Shown here piece after piece: positions 26,969 through 36,170 of a stretch of 61,272 bases of DNA. The translations under genes were made by a program, and so were the position numbers. Position 1 is the first letter of the stretch. Every line of letters begins with the position of its first letter. Source of the DNA: Paracoccaceae bacterium (GTDB lineage Bacteria; Pseudomonadota; Alphaproteobacteria; Rhodobacterales; Rhodobacteraceae); contig JAPOVX010000207.1 of NCBI GenBank assembly GCA_026707935.1, positions 12,274 to 73,545 of the forward strand. Direction: 5' to 3'. The notes beneath the pieces are model-generated. The model had not been told where the DNA came from. It did no database searches and saw only the letters and a list, made by a program, of their open reading frames with translations.

Positions 26969-27814
26969 ATGGGCAAGGCAAGTACGCGGATTTACCCGAT
27001 CAATACGGGTTGGCTCGAGGCAGACCTGGGGACCTACATCTTCTGGAAAGGACCTGCCGGGAAGAAGATCTGGAACCCGGTTTACTGTTTTTACGTTGAT
27101 ACCGGTGATCACAAGATCATGGTGGACACGGGACTCTGCGACGAGGAACGGGCGACCAGGTATCACCACAAGTGCGAGAAACGCGGATGCCTCGAAGCCC
27201 ATCACCATTTGCGCGACAAGTTGGGTGTTGATCCGGGCGATATCGACATCGTGATCTTGACCCATTTGCACTGGGACCACGTGCAAAACATGAAGGAATT
27301 CCGGAACGCGCGCTACATCTGTCCGGAAATCGAGATCAAATGGGCCTACAACCCGCTGCCGCTATACTACAGGTCCTATGAGTCCCCGATCCTCGGGATC
27401 GAACCGGCCTACAACGGATGCAATTTCGAACTCGTGCATGGCAATACAACCATCGTACCGGGGATATCCATGTTCGCGACGCCCGGTCACTCGCCCGGTC
27501 ATATGTCCGTCACCGTTTCAACGGAAGCAGGTGATATCGTCATTGCCGGCGATGCGATTTTCCAGGCACGCAACATGGAACCGAACGAGGAGGAAAAATG
27601 GCGGTACTGGGTTCCGGCGCGTTTCGTGAATTCGATCGAGGGCTGGAGATCCGTCGAGGAAATCGACAAGCGGGCTGATTACATTCTTGCCTGTCATGAC
27701 GAAGCCGTGGGAGATCATCCCGTCTATCCCTTTGAAGGCATGAAGCCGAGGGTACGCAGGCAGGTCATTCCCGGTTATTCGTTCTATTTTGCCGATTTGC
27801 CCGAGACCGCTTGA
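26969..27814 (+). CDS. MBL-fold metallo-hydrolase, N-acyl-homoserine-lactonase-like
   Basis: 281 residues with the metal motif T-H99-L-H101-W-D103-H104 and later H in P-G-H-S-P-G-H, D in A-G-D-A-I and H in A-C-H-D. The layout with the N-terminal I-N-T-G-W-L-E-A-D and Y-F-V-D-T-G-type entry matches the AHL-lactonase-like branch of lactonases. In this carbohydrate cluster it more likely opens a sugar lactone than a quorum-sensing signal; this is inference. It follows the second aldolase by 202 bp. Its stop is adjacent to the next start. Confidence 0.88.
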   Translation: MGKASTRIYPINTGWLEADLGTYIFWKGPAGKKIWNPVYCFYVDTGDHKIMVDTGLCDEERATRYHHKCEKRGCLEAHHHLRDKLGVDPGDIDIVILTHLHWDHVQNMKEFRNARYICPEIEIKWAYNPLPLYYRSYESPILGIEPAYNGCNFELVHGNTTIVPGISMFATPGHSPGHMSVTVSTEAGDIVIAGDAIFQARNMEPNEEEKWRYWVPARFVNSIEGWRSVEEIDKRADYILACHDEAVGDHPVYPFEGMKPRVRRQVIPGYSFYFADLPETA

Positions 27815-27815
27815 C

Positions 27816-28691
27816 TTGACCGTTCAGATCTCCAGCCTGGGAGAAGTCGCCGACCGCTTCGACGTTGCCGTTCTGGATCAGTTCGGCGTTCTTCATGACG
27901 GGAGACGGCCATTCCCCGAGGTCAACCACGCATTGGAATGGCTGCGAAGAACGAACAAAGGTTTGGTTATCCTGTCCAACTCGGGCAAACGGGCTGATCT
28001 GAATCGCGCCCGGATCGGGAGCCTGGGACTGGACCTGCGGCAAGACGATCATGTCGTGACGTCCGGTGAAGTATGCTGGCACGATCTCGACAGCGGGGTC
28101 TTCGTGGTCTCGAAGAACGGACCCCAGAGACTCTTTGCGATTGCCGGGAGGGAAGGTGACGCCGAAACCTGGGCGAGCGGCAACCGGGGGGTGGAACTGG
28201 TCTTCGATCTCGAATCCGCCGATGCCGTCCTTTTGATGGGCGTCCCGGGCGAAGGTTCAGCCGGGAACGCAGAAAACGTGCTGACGCAGGCGCTTGACCG
28301 TGACATTCCTCTCGTCTGTTCCAATCCCGACCGGTCCCGCTATCTCGATGGCAGGATTGCCCCGGCAACCGGGTCGCTCGCGGACACCTATTCAGATCGC
28401 GGAGGGCGCGTGTCGTGGTACGGCAAACCACATGGCGCCGTGTTCGACGCAGTTTGCTCGATTTTCCCCGACATCAGCAGAAAACGGATTCTGATGGTCG
28501 GTGATTCTCTCGAACATGACGTGGCGGGAGCGAGGAAGGCTGGACTGGCAACGGCGTTCGTGTACGGAGGAATCCATGCCTCGGAGTTCGCGGGTTTGAC
28601 CGAAGGCGAGTCGATCGCAGAGCGACTGGAACATCTCGTGGGCACCTTCAGCGGGTCCGAGCCGGATTTTGCGCTGCCGATATTGACATGA
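27816..28691 (+). CDS. HAD-family sugar phosphatase, TIGR01459 type
   Basis: 291 residues if TTG 27816 is used, directly after the MBL stop; TTG 27789 would add nine. HAD motif I is D-Q-F-G-V-L-H-D-G, motif II L-S-N-S-G, and motif III/IV W-Y-G-K-P and G-D-S-L-E-H-D. This resembles the NagD-like subfamily described as 'HAD-type hydrolase TIGR01459'. It is expected to dephosphorylate a small phospho-sugar or nucleotide. ATGA overlap with the following aldolase couples expression. Confidence 0.87.
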   Translation: MTVQISSLGEVADRFDVAVLDQFGVLHDGRRPFPEVNHALEWLRRTNKGLVILSNSGKRADLNRARIGSLGLDLRQDDHVVTSGEVCWHDLDSGVFVVSKNGPQRLFAIAGREGDAETWASGNRGVELVFDLESADAVLLMGVPGEGSAGNAENVLTQALDRDIPLVCSNPDRSRYLDGRIAPATGSLADTYSDRGGRVSWYGKPHGAVFDAVCSIFPDISRKRILMVGDSLEHDVAGARKAGLATAFVYGGIHASEFAGLTEGESIAERLEHLVGTFSGSEPDFALPILT

Positions 28692-29752
28692 ACCATGGGA
28701 AGACGGTTGCGGGAATGCCTGGTCCTCCACCCGGGGACTTCCTCGGCTTGTCCAGGCGCATCGGATCCGACCGGATGCTCGTACAGGGTCCCGGCGGGAA
28801 TACATCGGTGAAGTCCGGTGGAGCGATGTGGATCAAGGCGTCGGGGACCCGTTTGGCGGACTCCGGCGTACACCGGGTATTCCTGCCGGTCGACATCGAC
28901 AGAGTGATTGCCGAATTCAACGGTGGAGGGGACGGATCTTGCACGCGGGCGGTGATCGGCTCATCGCACGGATTGCGCCCATCCATCGAGACCACGTTCC
29001 ATGCCGTGATGCCCTGGCGTTTCGTGTTCCACTACCATTCCGTTCAGGCGCTTTGCCATTTGATATCTCCCGAGGGCATTGCGACACTTCCGGGCAAGCT
29101 CGACGGACTTGACTGGACGCTCGCCGATTACAGGAAACCCGGAATTCCGTTGACCAGGGAAATCGAAGCGTCACTGGGTACCGGAAATCCCGAAATTGTT
29201 CTCCTGAAGAACCACGGCGTCATCATTGCCGCCGACCGGATTTCCAGAGTTGCTGCGCTCATCGAGGAAGTCGAGGCCCGCCTGGAGCTTCCGGTCTCGA
29301 TTCCGCAATCTGGCGACGACGAGTCACGGCAGCCGGGTTTGCGCCGGAACACCCCGGTCAACAGGCGGGCGGAATCGGGGTCAACCTGGGAGCGGTGTCC
29401 TGGAACCGGCCGCTTTTCGAGCCAGCCGGAGTTGCGACAGATGCTGTCTTCGGGAGTTTATTTTCCGGACCAGGCCGTGTTCCTCGGGCCGAATCTGCCG
29501 CTCCTTTCCCGAAAGGAGATGGAGGACGGGGTAGACCCTGGCGTTCCGGCAGTCATCGTTGATGGAGCCGGCATATTCGCGCGCCGCGACTCCCTTCCCG
29601 AAGTCAAGGAAATGGTACTCTGCCTGTCCGATGTTTTCAGTCGCGTCCCCTGCGCATGGTCCGCCGTCACACTGGCTCCGGGCGAAGTTGACGAATTGAT
29701 CATTTGGGATGCCGAGGAATTTCGCCGCAAGTTGGCACGGAAGCGGGACTAG
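28688..29752 (+). CDS. Class II aldolase/adducin-family protein, long form (3 of 3)
   Basis: 354 residues, longer than a simple aldolase. The first about 215 residues have the fold: G-P-G-G-N-T-S-V-K, the metal pair in F-H-Y-H-S-V, and L-K-N-H-G-V-I-I. The remaining about 140 residues resemble the linker region of RhaD-type bifunctional aldolase/dehydrogenases, but the dehydrogenase is absent. No zinc-dependent or kinase motif is in the tail. It starts inside the HAD stop and is followed two bases later by the FGGY kinase, so the three proteins very likely act in one pathway. Confidence 0.85.
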   Translation: MNHGKTVAGMPGPPPGDFLGLSRRIGSDRMLVQGPGGNTSVKSGGAMWIKASGTRLADSGVHRVFLPVDIDRVIAEFNGGGDGSCTRAVIGSSHGLRPSIETTFHAVMPWRFVFHYHSVQALCHLISPEGIATLPGKLDGLDWTLADYRKPGIPLTREIEASLGTGNPEIVLLKNHGVIIAADRISRVAALIEEVEARLELPVSIPQSGDDESRQPGLRRNTPVNRRAESGSTWERCPGTGRFSSQPELRQMLSSGVYFPDQAVFLGPNLPLLSRKEMEDGVDPGVPAVIVDGAGIFARRDSLPEVKEMVLCLSDVFSRVPCAWSAVTLAPGEVDELIIWDAEEFRRKLARKRD

Positions 29753-29754
29753 GC

Positions 29755-31044
29755 ATGTCCCTGTTCCTCGGCGCCGACTTCGGTACAACCGGGGTTCGTG
29801 CGGCCGTCATCGATGAAACCGGAAGCCACGTCGCTTCGTGTTCCGTTCCCATGCCGGCACCGGCCTTCTGGAGACGTCGACCTGTCCAGAACCCGGACGC
29901 CTGGTGGGACGCGTTCGCGGCGTGCATGGATCGGCTTTCAATCGAACTGGGCGTCGCCAAACGGAAGGTTGCCGAGATCATCGCGCTTGCGGTTGACGGT
30001 ACGTCGGGAACATTGCTTCTCGCCGATTCCCGCCTTCGCCCCGTTACGCCGGCATTGATGTACAATTCTGCCGGATTTGATGTCGAATCCAAGGCGATTG
30101 CGCGATGTGCCCCAAGGGATTCCATTGTCCGGGGCGCGTCGTCCGCACTGGCCCGTTTGATCTTTCTCCAGAAGCTGCCGGAGGCAAGGGACGCGGCCTT
30201 TGCGATGCACCAGGCGGATTGGGTCGCTGCGCGTTTGGCGGGCGAGGGAGGATATTCGGACGAAAACAATGTCCTGAAACTCGGATATGGCCTTGTTGCG
30301 AAATCCTGGCCAACGGAGATGTATGGACAACTCGCGGTCAGAGTTGAGCTGCTTCCCGAAGTGCTGCCGGTCGGACAACCTTCCGGAACTGTTTGCCGCG
30401 CGATGCGTACCAGGTTTGGATTCGGGCCGGGGACCCGTGTCGTTTCCGGCACGACCGACAGCGTTGCGTCTTTCGTAGCGTCCGGGGCCACTCGGGCTGG
30501 CGAAGGCGTGACATCCCTCGGCACAACGATCGTCCTGAAGTTTCTGTCGGACAATCCGATCAGCGACGCGCGGTACGGCGTCTACAGTCATCGGGTCTTC
30601 GGCCAATGGCTTGCCGGTGGAGCGTCGAACGCCGGAGGTGGCGTGCTTCTTGATCACTTTTCATTGGAGCAAATAGCCAGGCTTTGCGAGAACATGGATA
30701 CCGGCGCGGAGACCGATCTCGATTATTATCCGTTGTCCTCTGTCGGGGAGCGGTTTCCAGTGTCCGACCCCTCGCTGAAGCCGAGACTGACACCGAGACC
30801 GCGAAGCGATGCGTTGTTTTTGCAGGGAATGCTGGAAGGACTCACCCGAATCGAACGCACGGGTTATGAAGTCCTGCACGAGCTTGGCGCTCCGGAGGTC
30901 AGGACGATTCGGACCACCGGAGGCGGAGCAAAAAACGAAACCTGGATGCGGATTCGGAGGCGAATGTTCAATTGCCCGATTTCGGTCGCGTCCGCGGACG
31001 CAGCGACGGGAAGCGCGATGATTGCACGCCGTTCGGCTGCCTGA
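29755..31044 (+). CDS. FGGY-family carbohydrate kinase
   Basis: 429 residues from ATG 29755, two bases after the aldolase stop. The first ATPase motif D-F-G-T-T-G-V-R-A-A-V is at residues 7-17; the second domain has S-G-T-T-D-S and T-S-L-G-T-T, and the adenosine motif is T-T-G-G-G-A-K-N. It is at the short end for xylulo- or ribulokinases. Expected to phosphorylate a ketose or sugar acid that the adjacent class II aldolase then cleaves. It ends the tightly packed part of the operon. Confidence 0.9.
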   Translation: MSLFLGADFGTTGVRAAVIDETGSHVASCSVPMPAPAFWRRRPVQNPDAWWDAFAACMDRLSIELGVAKRKVAEIIALAVDGTSGTLLLADSRLRPVTPALMYNSAGFDVESKAIARCAPRDSIVRGASSALARLIFLQKLPEARDAAFAMHQADWVAARLAGEGGYSDENNVLKLGYGLVAKSWPTEMYGQLAVRVELLPEVLPVGQPSGTVCRAMRTRFGFGPGTRVVSGTTDSVASFVASGATRAGEGVTSLGTTIVLKFLSDNPISDARYGVYSHRVFGQWLAGGASNAGGGVLLDHFSLEQIARLCENMDTGAETDLDYYPLSSVGERFPVSDPSLKPRLTPRPRSDALFLQGMLEGLTRIERTGYEVLHELGAPEVRTIRTTGGGAKNETWMRIRRRMFNCPISVASADAATGSAMIARRSAA

Positions 31045-31276
31045 ATGATGGCGTTCGGAAGCAAGGTGCGCACGTCGAAAGGGGCAACCGCGCCGGGTTC
31101 CGGCCTGACTTTCGGCCGGGGAGGCGTTGCAATCAGGATTTCGCCGGAGCCAAAGTCGCGAATCGACAGGGAAGGGGGCGGAACAAAGGAATTGCAATCA
31201 TTCTTCGCACCGGTATTCCCGGGACCCATGGAAAACGGCGGGCCCTGCCGGCCTGCATCTTCGTTGGATTGAATCC

Positions 31277-31681
31277 ATGAAGTGGAAGCACAGAACTGCT
31301 CCGGATGTTTCGGACATGGAGGCGATGGCGCTGGCGACGGTGGCGGCGTTGCCGGCTGCGTTCCAATCCGCCGCAAAAGCGGTCGTGATCCGGATCGAGG
31401 AATTACCGAGCGAAGAAATGTTCGACAGTCTTGATCTGGAGGATTCGTTCGAATTGACCGGGCTCTATGACGGCACGCCACTGACCGACAAGTCGGTATC
31501 CGACCAGGCGCCGCAACCGGATACGATCTGGCTGTTTCGGCGTGCGATTCTGGACGAGTGGGTCGCACGCGGAAATGTGACGCTCGAGGAACTCGTCGCG
31601 CATATCGTGATCCACGAACTGGCCCACCATTTCGGCTGGACGGACGAAGACATCGCCTCGATCGACAAATGGTGGGACTGA
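31277..31681 (+). CDS. Minimal zincin, metallopeptidase-family protein
   Basis: 134 residues. H113-E-L-A-H117-H-F-G-W-T-D-E-D is the zinc motif of the 'minimal zincin' family, with the preceding M-F-D-S-L... and T-G-L-Y-D-G-T-P-L segments also typical. A conserved small cytoplasmic protein in Alphaproteobacteria without a proven substrate. The 232 bp before it have no gene, and the frame upstream of ATG 31277 is unlikely to be translated. Probably not part of the sugar pathway. Confidence 0.9.
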   Translation: MKWKHRTAPDVSDMEAMALATVAALPAAFQSAAKAVVIRIEELPSEEMFDSLDLEDSFELTGLYDGTPLTDKSVSDQAPQPDTIWLFRRAILDEWVARGNVTLEELVAHIVIHELAHHFGWTDEDIASIDKWWD

Positions 31682-32178
31682 TCGGTCTGTGAAGGGCGGA
31701 TTGGCATGCCATTGACCTCCGGAAAGGTGTCCGCCCCTGGAATCCTTGGAGGATGCATCCACCATTCCGAACGTTGCATGGACGGCCAGCGCCCGCGTGT
31801 CGTCCTTACCGCGTCCCCAACGCCACGCAAGGCGTTGCCCGGTGCCAAATCTCGCTTCACCCCGGTCTGGCACCGAGTCCGGGAAAACGGATTGCCGCGT
31901 CTTGAGACAAAGCAAGTTCCACTTGAACACGCAGTCTGGATTGCCAAGTTGGAGACGGGCGACGAGAGTCCGGGTGCGAAAAGGCGGAAATCGAGTCGGA
32001 TTCGGGAACTGCCGCGAATGTCTGTTGCCTGTTCGTTGGCCGATCGTCAATGCCATGGCCGGCATGTGCGACGGTTAGGATTGACATTCGCGACGATGAA
32101 CCTGCCTTTGTCTACTCTTGTCCGGAAGAGCCATTCACGGGACCGTGAATCCGGTTGGCGAAAGGGTCGTTTCCGGGG
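31682..32178. other. Intergenic stretch before the MttB-like gene
   Basis: About 500 bases. Open frames cross it on both strands but have no recognisable motif. No RNA gene, repeat or clear terminator was seen. Confidence 0.45.
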
Positions 32179-33771
32179 ATGACAACCAGGCCGAAAGAGC
32201 GAAGTCCGCGTGATCCCGGATCGGGTTCTCCGGGCCGCGCGAGGCGGTCACGGCGGCGGCTGCACGGGAAAGGGTCATCGACCAGGCCCTCGGCCAGGAA
32301 AGTGAATTACAGGGTTCTGCGAAACCCCTTCACCCCTGCGACGGTATTTTCTGATGACCGGGTCGAGGCGATTCACCGGGCGGCGCTGGATGTGCTGGAA
32401 AACCTGGGGATGAAAATCCTCCTGCCCGATGCAAGGGCGAGGTTTCGCACCGCTGGTGCGCTGGTGGACGATGAGTCCCAGATCGTTCGCATCGGAAGGG
32501 AGATCGTCGAGCAGGCGATCGCGACCGCGCCACATTCGATTCCGGTTCGCGCCGGATCGCGGCGCCGGGACCTGGTCATCGAACCGGGAGCTTTGGCGAT
32601 CCAGACCGGGGCCGGGGCTCCGAATGCCACGGACCTGAAACGGGGAAGGAGGCCGGGACACCTCGACGACTTTATTGAACTGACGAAGCTGATCCAGGCA
32701 TTCGATGTCTTGCATATGCTCAATCCCGTGGTCGAGCCGCAGGACGTGGCGCCACATGTCCGGCACTACGAAGTCACCCGAGTCCAGCTTGAATTGAGCG
32801 ACAAGCTTCCATTCGCCTTCAGCCGGGGAACGCGACAGGTCGAGGACTGTTTCGAGATGATCCGGCTGGCGCGTGGCGTCTCGGATGACGAGTTTCGCCG
32901 GCACCCCCACTGCCACTCGATCGTCAATACCAACTCTCCGCGGCAACTGGATATTCCGATGGCCCAGGGACTGATCGACTTCGCGCGGTGGAAACAGCTG
33001 ATGGTTGTCACGCCGTTCTGCCTCATGGGCGCGATGGCTCCGATCACGGTCGCGGGCGCGTTGACACTCAGCCACGCCGAGGCACTCGCGGCGATCTCCC
33101 TGACCCAGGTCACGAACCCGGGTGCGCCCGTCTGTTACGGGGCCTTCGCCTCGAATGTGGACATGAAATCCGGTGCACCGGCGTTCGGAACTCCGGAACA
33201 GGTCAAGGCGAATCTGGGCGCAGGGCAGTTGGCGCGCCTGATCGGGTTGCCGTGGCGAAACTCGACCGGTGCATCCGGCAACATCAATGACGCACAGGCA
33301 GCCAACGAAACCCAGATGGGCGCCTGGGGGGCATTCCTCGCAGGAGCAACGATCTTGATCCATGGTGCCGGATGGATCGAGGGCGGACTGGCGATTTCCT
33401 TCGAGAAACTGATCACCGACCTCGAGATCATGCAGACCTTCGCCGAGCTTTGCACCGAAACGCCGGCGGACGACGCATCCCTTGCACTCGATGCGCTGGC
33501 AGAAGTCGGCCCGGGTGGACACTTTTTTGGCGCCGCCCATACACTGGAGCGATACGATACCGAGTTCTACGAGCCCCTGGTGGCCGACTGGTCAAACTAC
33601 GGAACCTGGATAGAAAGGGGCGGCAAGGATGCGAGCGTCAGGGCAACCGAGGTCTGGCAACGCGTCCTCGAGGACTTTCGACCACCCGAAGTCAGTGATG
33701 TCCGGCTTGCCGAGGCCATCGCGTTCGCGGAAAAGCGCAAGAACGAAGGAGGGGCGCTACCTCCTGGATGA
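32179..33771 (+). CDS. MttB-family methyltransferase, non-pyrrolysine
   Basis: 530 residues from ATG 32179 (TTG 32155 is an alternative). The COG5598 body runs from about residue 45 (Y-R-V-L-R-N-P-F) through V-L-E-N-L-G-M-K-I-L and G-P-G-G-H-F-F-G-A-A-H-T near residue 445. There is no in-frame amber codon, so it is the pyrrolysine-free type; characterised members demethylate glycine betaine (MtgB), proline betaine or similar quaternary amines to a corrinoid protein. No corrinoid protein gene or activase is present in the window. The first 45 residues are Arg/Ser/Pro-rich and may be mis-started. Confidence 0.9.
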   Translation: MTTRPKERSPRDPGSGSPGRARRSRRRLHGKGSSTRPSARKVNYRVLRNPFTPATVFSDDRVEAIHRAALDVLENLGMKILLPDARARFRTAGALVDDESQIVRIGREIVEQAIATAPHSIPVRAGSRRRDLVIEPGALAIQTGAGAPNATDLKRGRRPGHLDDFIELTKLIQAFDVLHMLNPVVEPQDVAPHVRHYEVTRVQLELSDKLPFAFSRGTRQVEDCFEMIRLARGVSDDEFRRHPHCHSIVNTNSPRQLDIPMAQGLIDFARWKQLMVVTPFCLMGAMAPITVAGALTLSHAEALAAISLTQVTNPGAPVCYGAFASNVDMKSGAPAFGTPEQVKANLGAGQLARLIGLPWRNSTGASGNINDAQAANETQMGAWGAFLAGATILIHGAGWIEGGLAISFEKLITDLEIMQTFAELCTETPADDASLALDALAEVGPGGHFFGAAHTLERYDTEFYEPLVADWSNYGTWIERGGKDASVRATEVWQRVLEDFRPPEVSDVRLAEAIAFAEKRKNEGGALPPG

Positions 33772-33875
33772 CTGGATACACGCATGTTTGCGATGCCACG
33801 CCGTGACCGAGACTGGATGAACCCCGGCAGCGATCGCTTCCGGATGCAGGTGAAGCGATCCATGGCGCGGTCAAG

Positions 33876-34727
33876 ATGACTCGGACCGAACAGGGATTCG
33901 GGCCTGCCTCACGGATGAAATCTGTTCGTTCCGGCGACGTCACCATGAGGGTTGTCCAGCAGGGATCCGGACCTGACATTCTCTGGATTCCCGGAGGCGA
34001 TGCCGCGGCGGAATACTGGGTGGAGCAGGTTTCCTATTTTACGGACGATTTTCGGTGCACGTCCTATGACCCTCGGGGGGTCGGGACAACGGTTGCGCCT
34101 GAACCGCCATGGTCGATCGAGGATTTCGCCCGGGACTGTGCCGCAGTCATCGAATCCGCCTGTGATCCCCCTGTCGTCCTGATCGGCCTGTCGATGGGAG
34201 GATTGATCGCCCAGCAGGTTGCAATTTCATTTCCCCATCTTTTGCGTTTGGCCGTCCCGATGGGCACCGCGGCACGGATAACCGGTTTCACCCGCGATTG
34301 GATGGAGGCGGAAATCGAGTTCAGGCAAAAGGGCTTTCGCATGCCCGCCCGGTTCGCGGCCTGCCACTACGCGGCCTTCGCATACCCGGCCGCCGCGCTC
34401 GGCGAACCCGCAACATGGAAAAAGATCCGGAACGCGTATGAGGTGCGATTCGGAGACAGGGACCCGAGCCAACTCGTGGCCCAATGGCAGGCGTGCCTTG
34501 ATTTCGACTGTCGTTTGGAACTGGCGAGTTGCAATGTGCCGGTGCATGCGGTCGCGTTTTCAGAGGACGTTCAGACCCAGCCCGGAATGGTGCGGGAAGT
34601 CGCCGAGATCTGCCCGAATGGCGTCTATCACGAACTTCCCGGACTGGGTCACGTGTCGTTTGCACGCCATCGCCCAGGCGTCGTTGCCGCCTTGTTGCGG
34701 CAGATCGTGATGGATGCCATTTCATGA
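33876..34727 (+). CDS. Alpha/beta hydrolase
   Basis: 283 residues. Nucleophile elbow G-L-S106-M-G-G, the oxyanion-side W-I-P-G-G-D, Y-D-P-R-G-V-G, and the catalytic histidine in G-L-G-H-V-S-F near residue 265. No signal peptide. Such enzymes hydrolyse esters, lactones (for example 3-oxoadipate enol-lactonase-like) or C-C bonds; the substrate here is unknown. Met14 or Met24 are possible alternative starts. A decayed second copy of part of this gene lies at about 54980-55170. It follows the MttB-like gene by 104 bp. Confidence 0.9.
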   Translation: MTRTEQGFGPASRMKSVRSGDVTMRVVQQGSGPDILWIPGGDAAAEYWVEQVSYFTDDFRCTSYDPRGVGTTVAPEPPWSIEDFARDCAAVIESACDPPVVLIGLSMGGLIAQQVAISFPHLLRLAVPMGTAARITGFTRDWMEAEIEFRQKGFRMPARFAACHYAAFAYPAAALGEPATWKKIRNAYEVRFGDRDPSQLVAQWQACLDFDCRLELASCNVPVHAVAFSEDVQTQPGMVREVAEICPNGVYHELPGLGHVSFARHRPGVVAALLRQIVMDAIS

Positions 34728-34922
34728 TCGATTGACGAAGTGCCTGCATCCCCTGCACTGCGCCGCCTGGCTTCCCGACCGTCCGTCAGGAGCGTCCTGC
34801 GACAGACGGCGAATTCGATTCTCATGGGGAGACCCGGCGTCCCGCGCGGATCCGAGTAGGCCAGACGGGTCTCATCGAGCGGGGTCGGGTTTTGCCAATG
34901 TAGACAACAGGTTTGCCGTGTC

Positions 34923-36104
34923 TCAAACTCTCACGACCTTGAGCCGGGTTTTCAGGTCCGTGCGGCAAAGCGCGTGCAGGAAGCAGGTTTGTTCCGAGAT
35001 ATCCAGCATTTCCTGTGCGGTCTCATCACTCTCTCCGGTTTTCAGGTGAACGTGCGTCTCGACGGGGCTGGCTTCTCCCGCCTTGCCGGTCCCGCCCGAT
35101 GCGCCACCCAGGCTGAAATGGGTGTCCTGGACGATGCGATAATCCGGCAGGTCGAGCTTCAGCATCGACACGAACCGCCCGAACTGCGTCATGAAACAGA
35201 AGCCGATACCCGCGCTGATCAGTGTATTGGCATCCGGCGCGCGCCCGTCCTCGGAACTGAGGAATCGAAACGAGGTGCCATGGGGCGAATACTGCATCTG
35301 CCGGATATCCTTGATCCCGTCTTCGCGCAAAACCGCCATGGCGCCGATGTTCAGGCGCCGGTCCTGTTCGTCCGAGAGTGAAGAACCGCCTGCTGCCGTG
35401 CCCTTTTCCACGACCTTCCCGGGGGTAAGGCCGACCGGTTCCATCAGCTTCGGCACTCCCGCGCCCGGAACGGCCTTGGCGAAATGGTTGCCCGGATCAG
35501 GGAAAAGCGGCGCATCGAGTTCTTTGGCCTTGGCAGTGGGAAGCTCGGTGCCATTCTTGCCCAGCTTGAAGAGGCTCGCCAGCTGGCCCCGCATCAGCCC
35601 GTACGGGGGCGAGGCGCAGGCCGCGTCGACAAGGAAACCATTGAGCGCGTCGTCGTCCAGATTGCAGTCGATTTCGACCCGCAGTTCGATATCCTCGGCC
35701 CCGCCTACCATCGTTCGCTTGGGCATCGAGCCCTTCATTGTGTAGTAGTTATCCTGGACGAGCTTCAGCGTGCCGATTTCGACCCCCCGAAGATCTGCGA
35801 GTGCAAGGATTTCGTTCATGAAGCTCGCCGCCATGCCGGTGCTGAGGAAGGCCAGGGGACAAGGCGCGGCGTCGTGGCCATTCAGGTACGGCCCTTCGTC
35901 CGAGACCAGGCGCCACGTGTCCCCGGTCCTGGCCGATCGCACGAGCGCCTCTTTCTGGAAGCCCGAGAGCGAGCGAACCCAGGTGCGTAGCGCGTCACCC
36001 TTGCGGTTGTCCGGCGCATCGATGGCCACGTCGCCGGCATTTGCCAGCTTGAAGAATGGCGGTAATCCGCTGGTGCCAATGATATCGTCGCCAAGTTTTG
36101 CCAT
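34923..36104 (-). CDS. Double OsmC-domain protein
   Basis: 393 residues from ATG 36104, with TAGGAAAA upstream. Two OsmC-like halves are visible: the first with C-P-L-A-F-L-S-T-G-M-A-A-S-F-M near residue 82, the second with G-I-G-F-C-F-M-T-Q-F-G-R-F near residue 300. Each contains one cysteine in the position of the OsmC redox cysteine. Family members reduce organic peroxides or act on small thiol substrates. Last gene of the nine-gene operon that begins with the TRAP binding protein at 43545. In that context it may handle a glutathione or thiol adduct; this is inference. Confidence 0.8.
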   Translation of the reverse strand: MAKLGDDIIGTSGLPPFFKLANAGDVAIDAPDNRKGDALRTWVRSLSGFQKEALVRSARTGDTWRLVSDEGPYLNGHDAAPCPLAFLSTGMAASFMNEILALADLRGVEIGTLKLVQDNYYTMKGSMPKRTMVGGAEDIELRVEIDCNLDDDALNGFLVDAACASPPYGLMRGQLASLFKLGKNGTELPTAKAKELDAPLFPDPGNHFAKAVPGAGVPKLMEPVGLTPGKVVEKGTAAGGSSLSDEQDRRLNIGAMAVLREDGIKDIRQMQYSPHGTSFRFLSSEDGRAPDANTLISAGIGFCFMTQFGRFVSMLKLDLPDYRIVQDTHFSLGGASGGTGKAGEASPVETHVHLKTGESDETAQEMLDISEQTCFLHALCRTDLKTRLKVVRV

Positions 36105-36170
36105 GCTGGTTTTCCTAACGTGCTTCAAATCTAACGGGGGACGTCGCGGTCCCGACGCGCCTCCCGTCGA

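Noticed and set aside
31706-32182. 158-residue frame before the MttB-like gene
   Set aside because: Arg/Ser/Pro-rich, no recognisable motif, no convincing start.
32275-33540. 421-residue open frame opposite the MttB-like gene
   Set aside because: Antisense shadow with Arg/Gln/Asp-rich composition and no motif.
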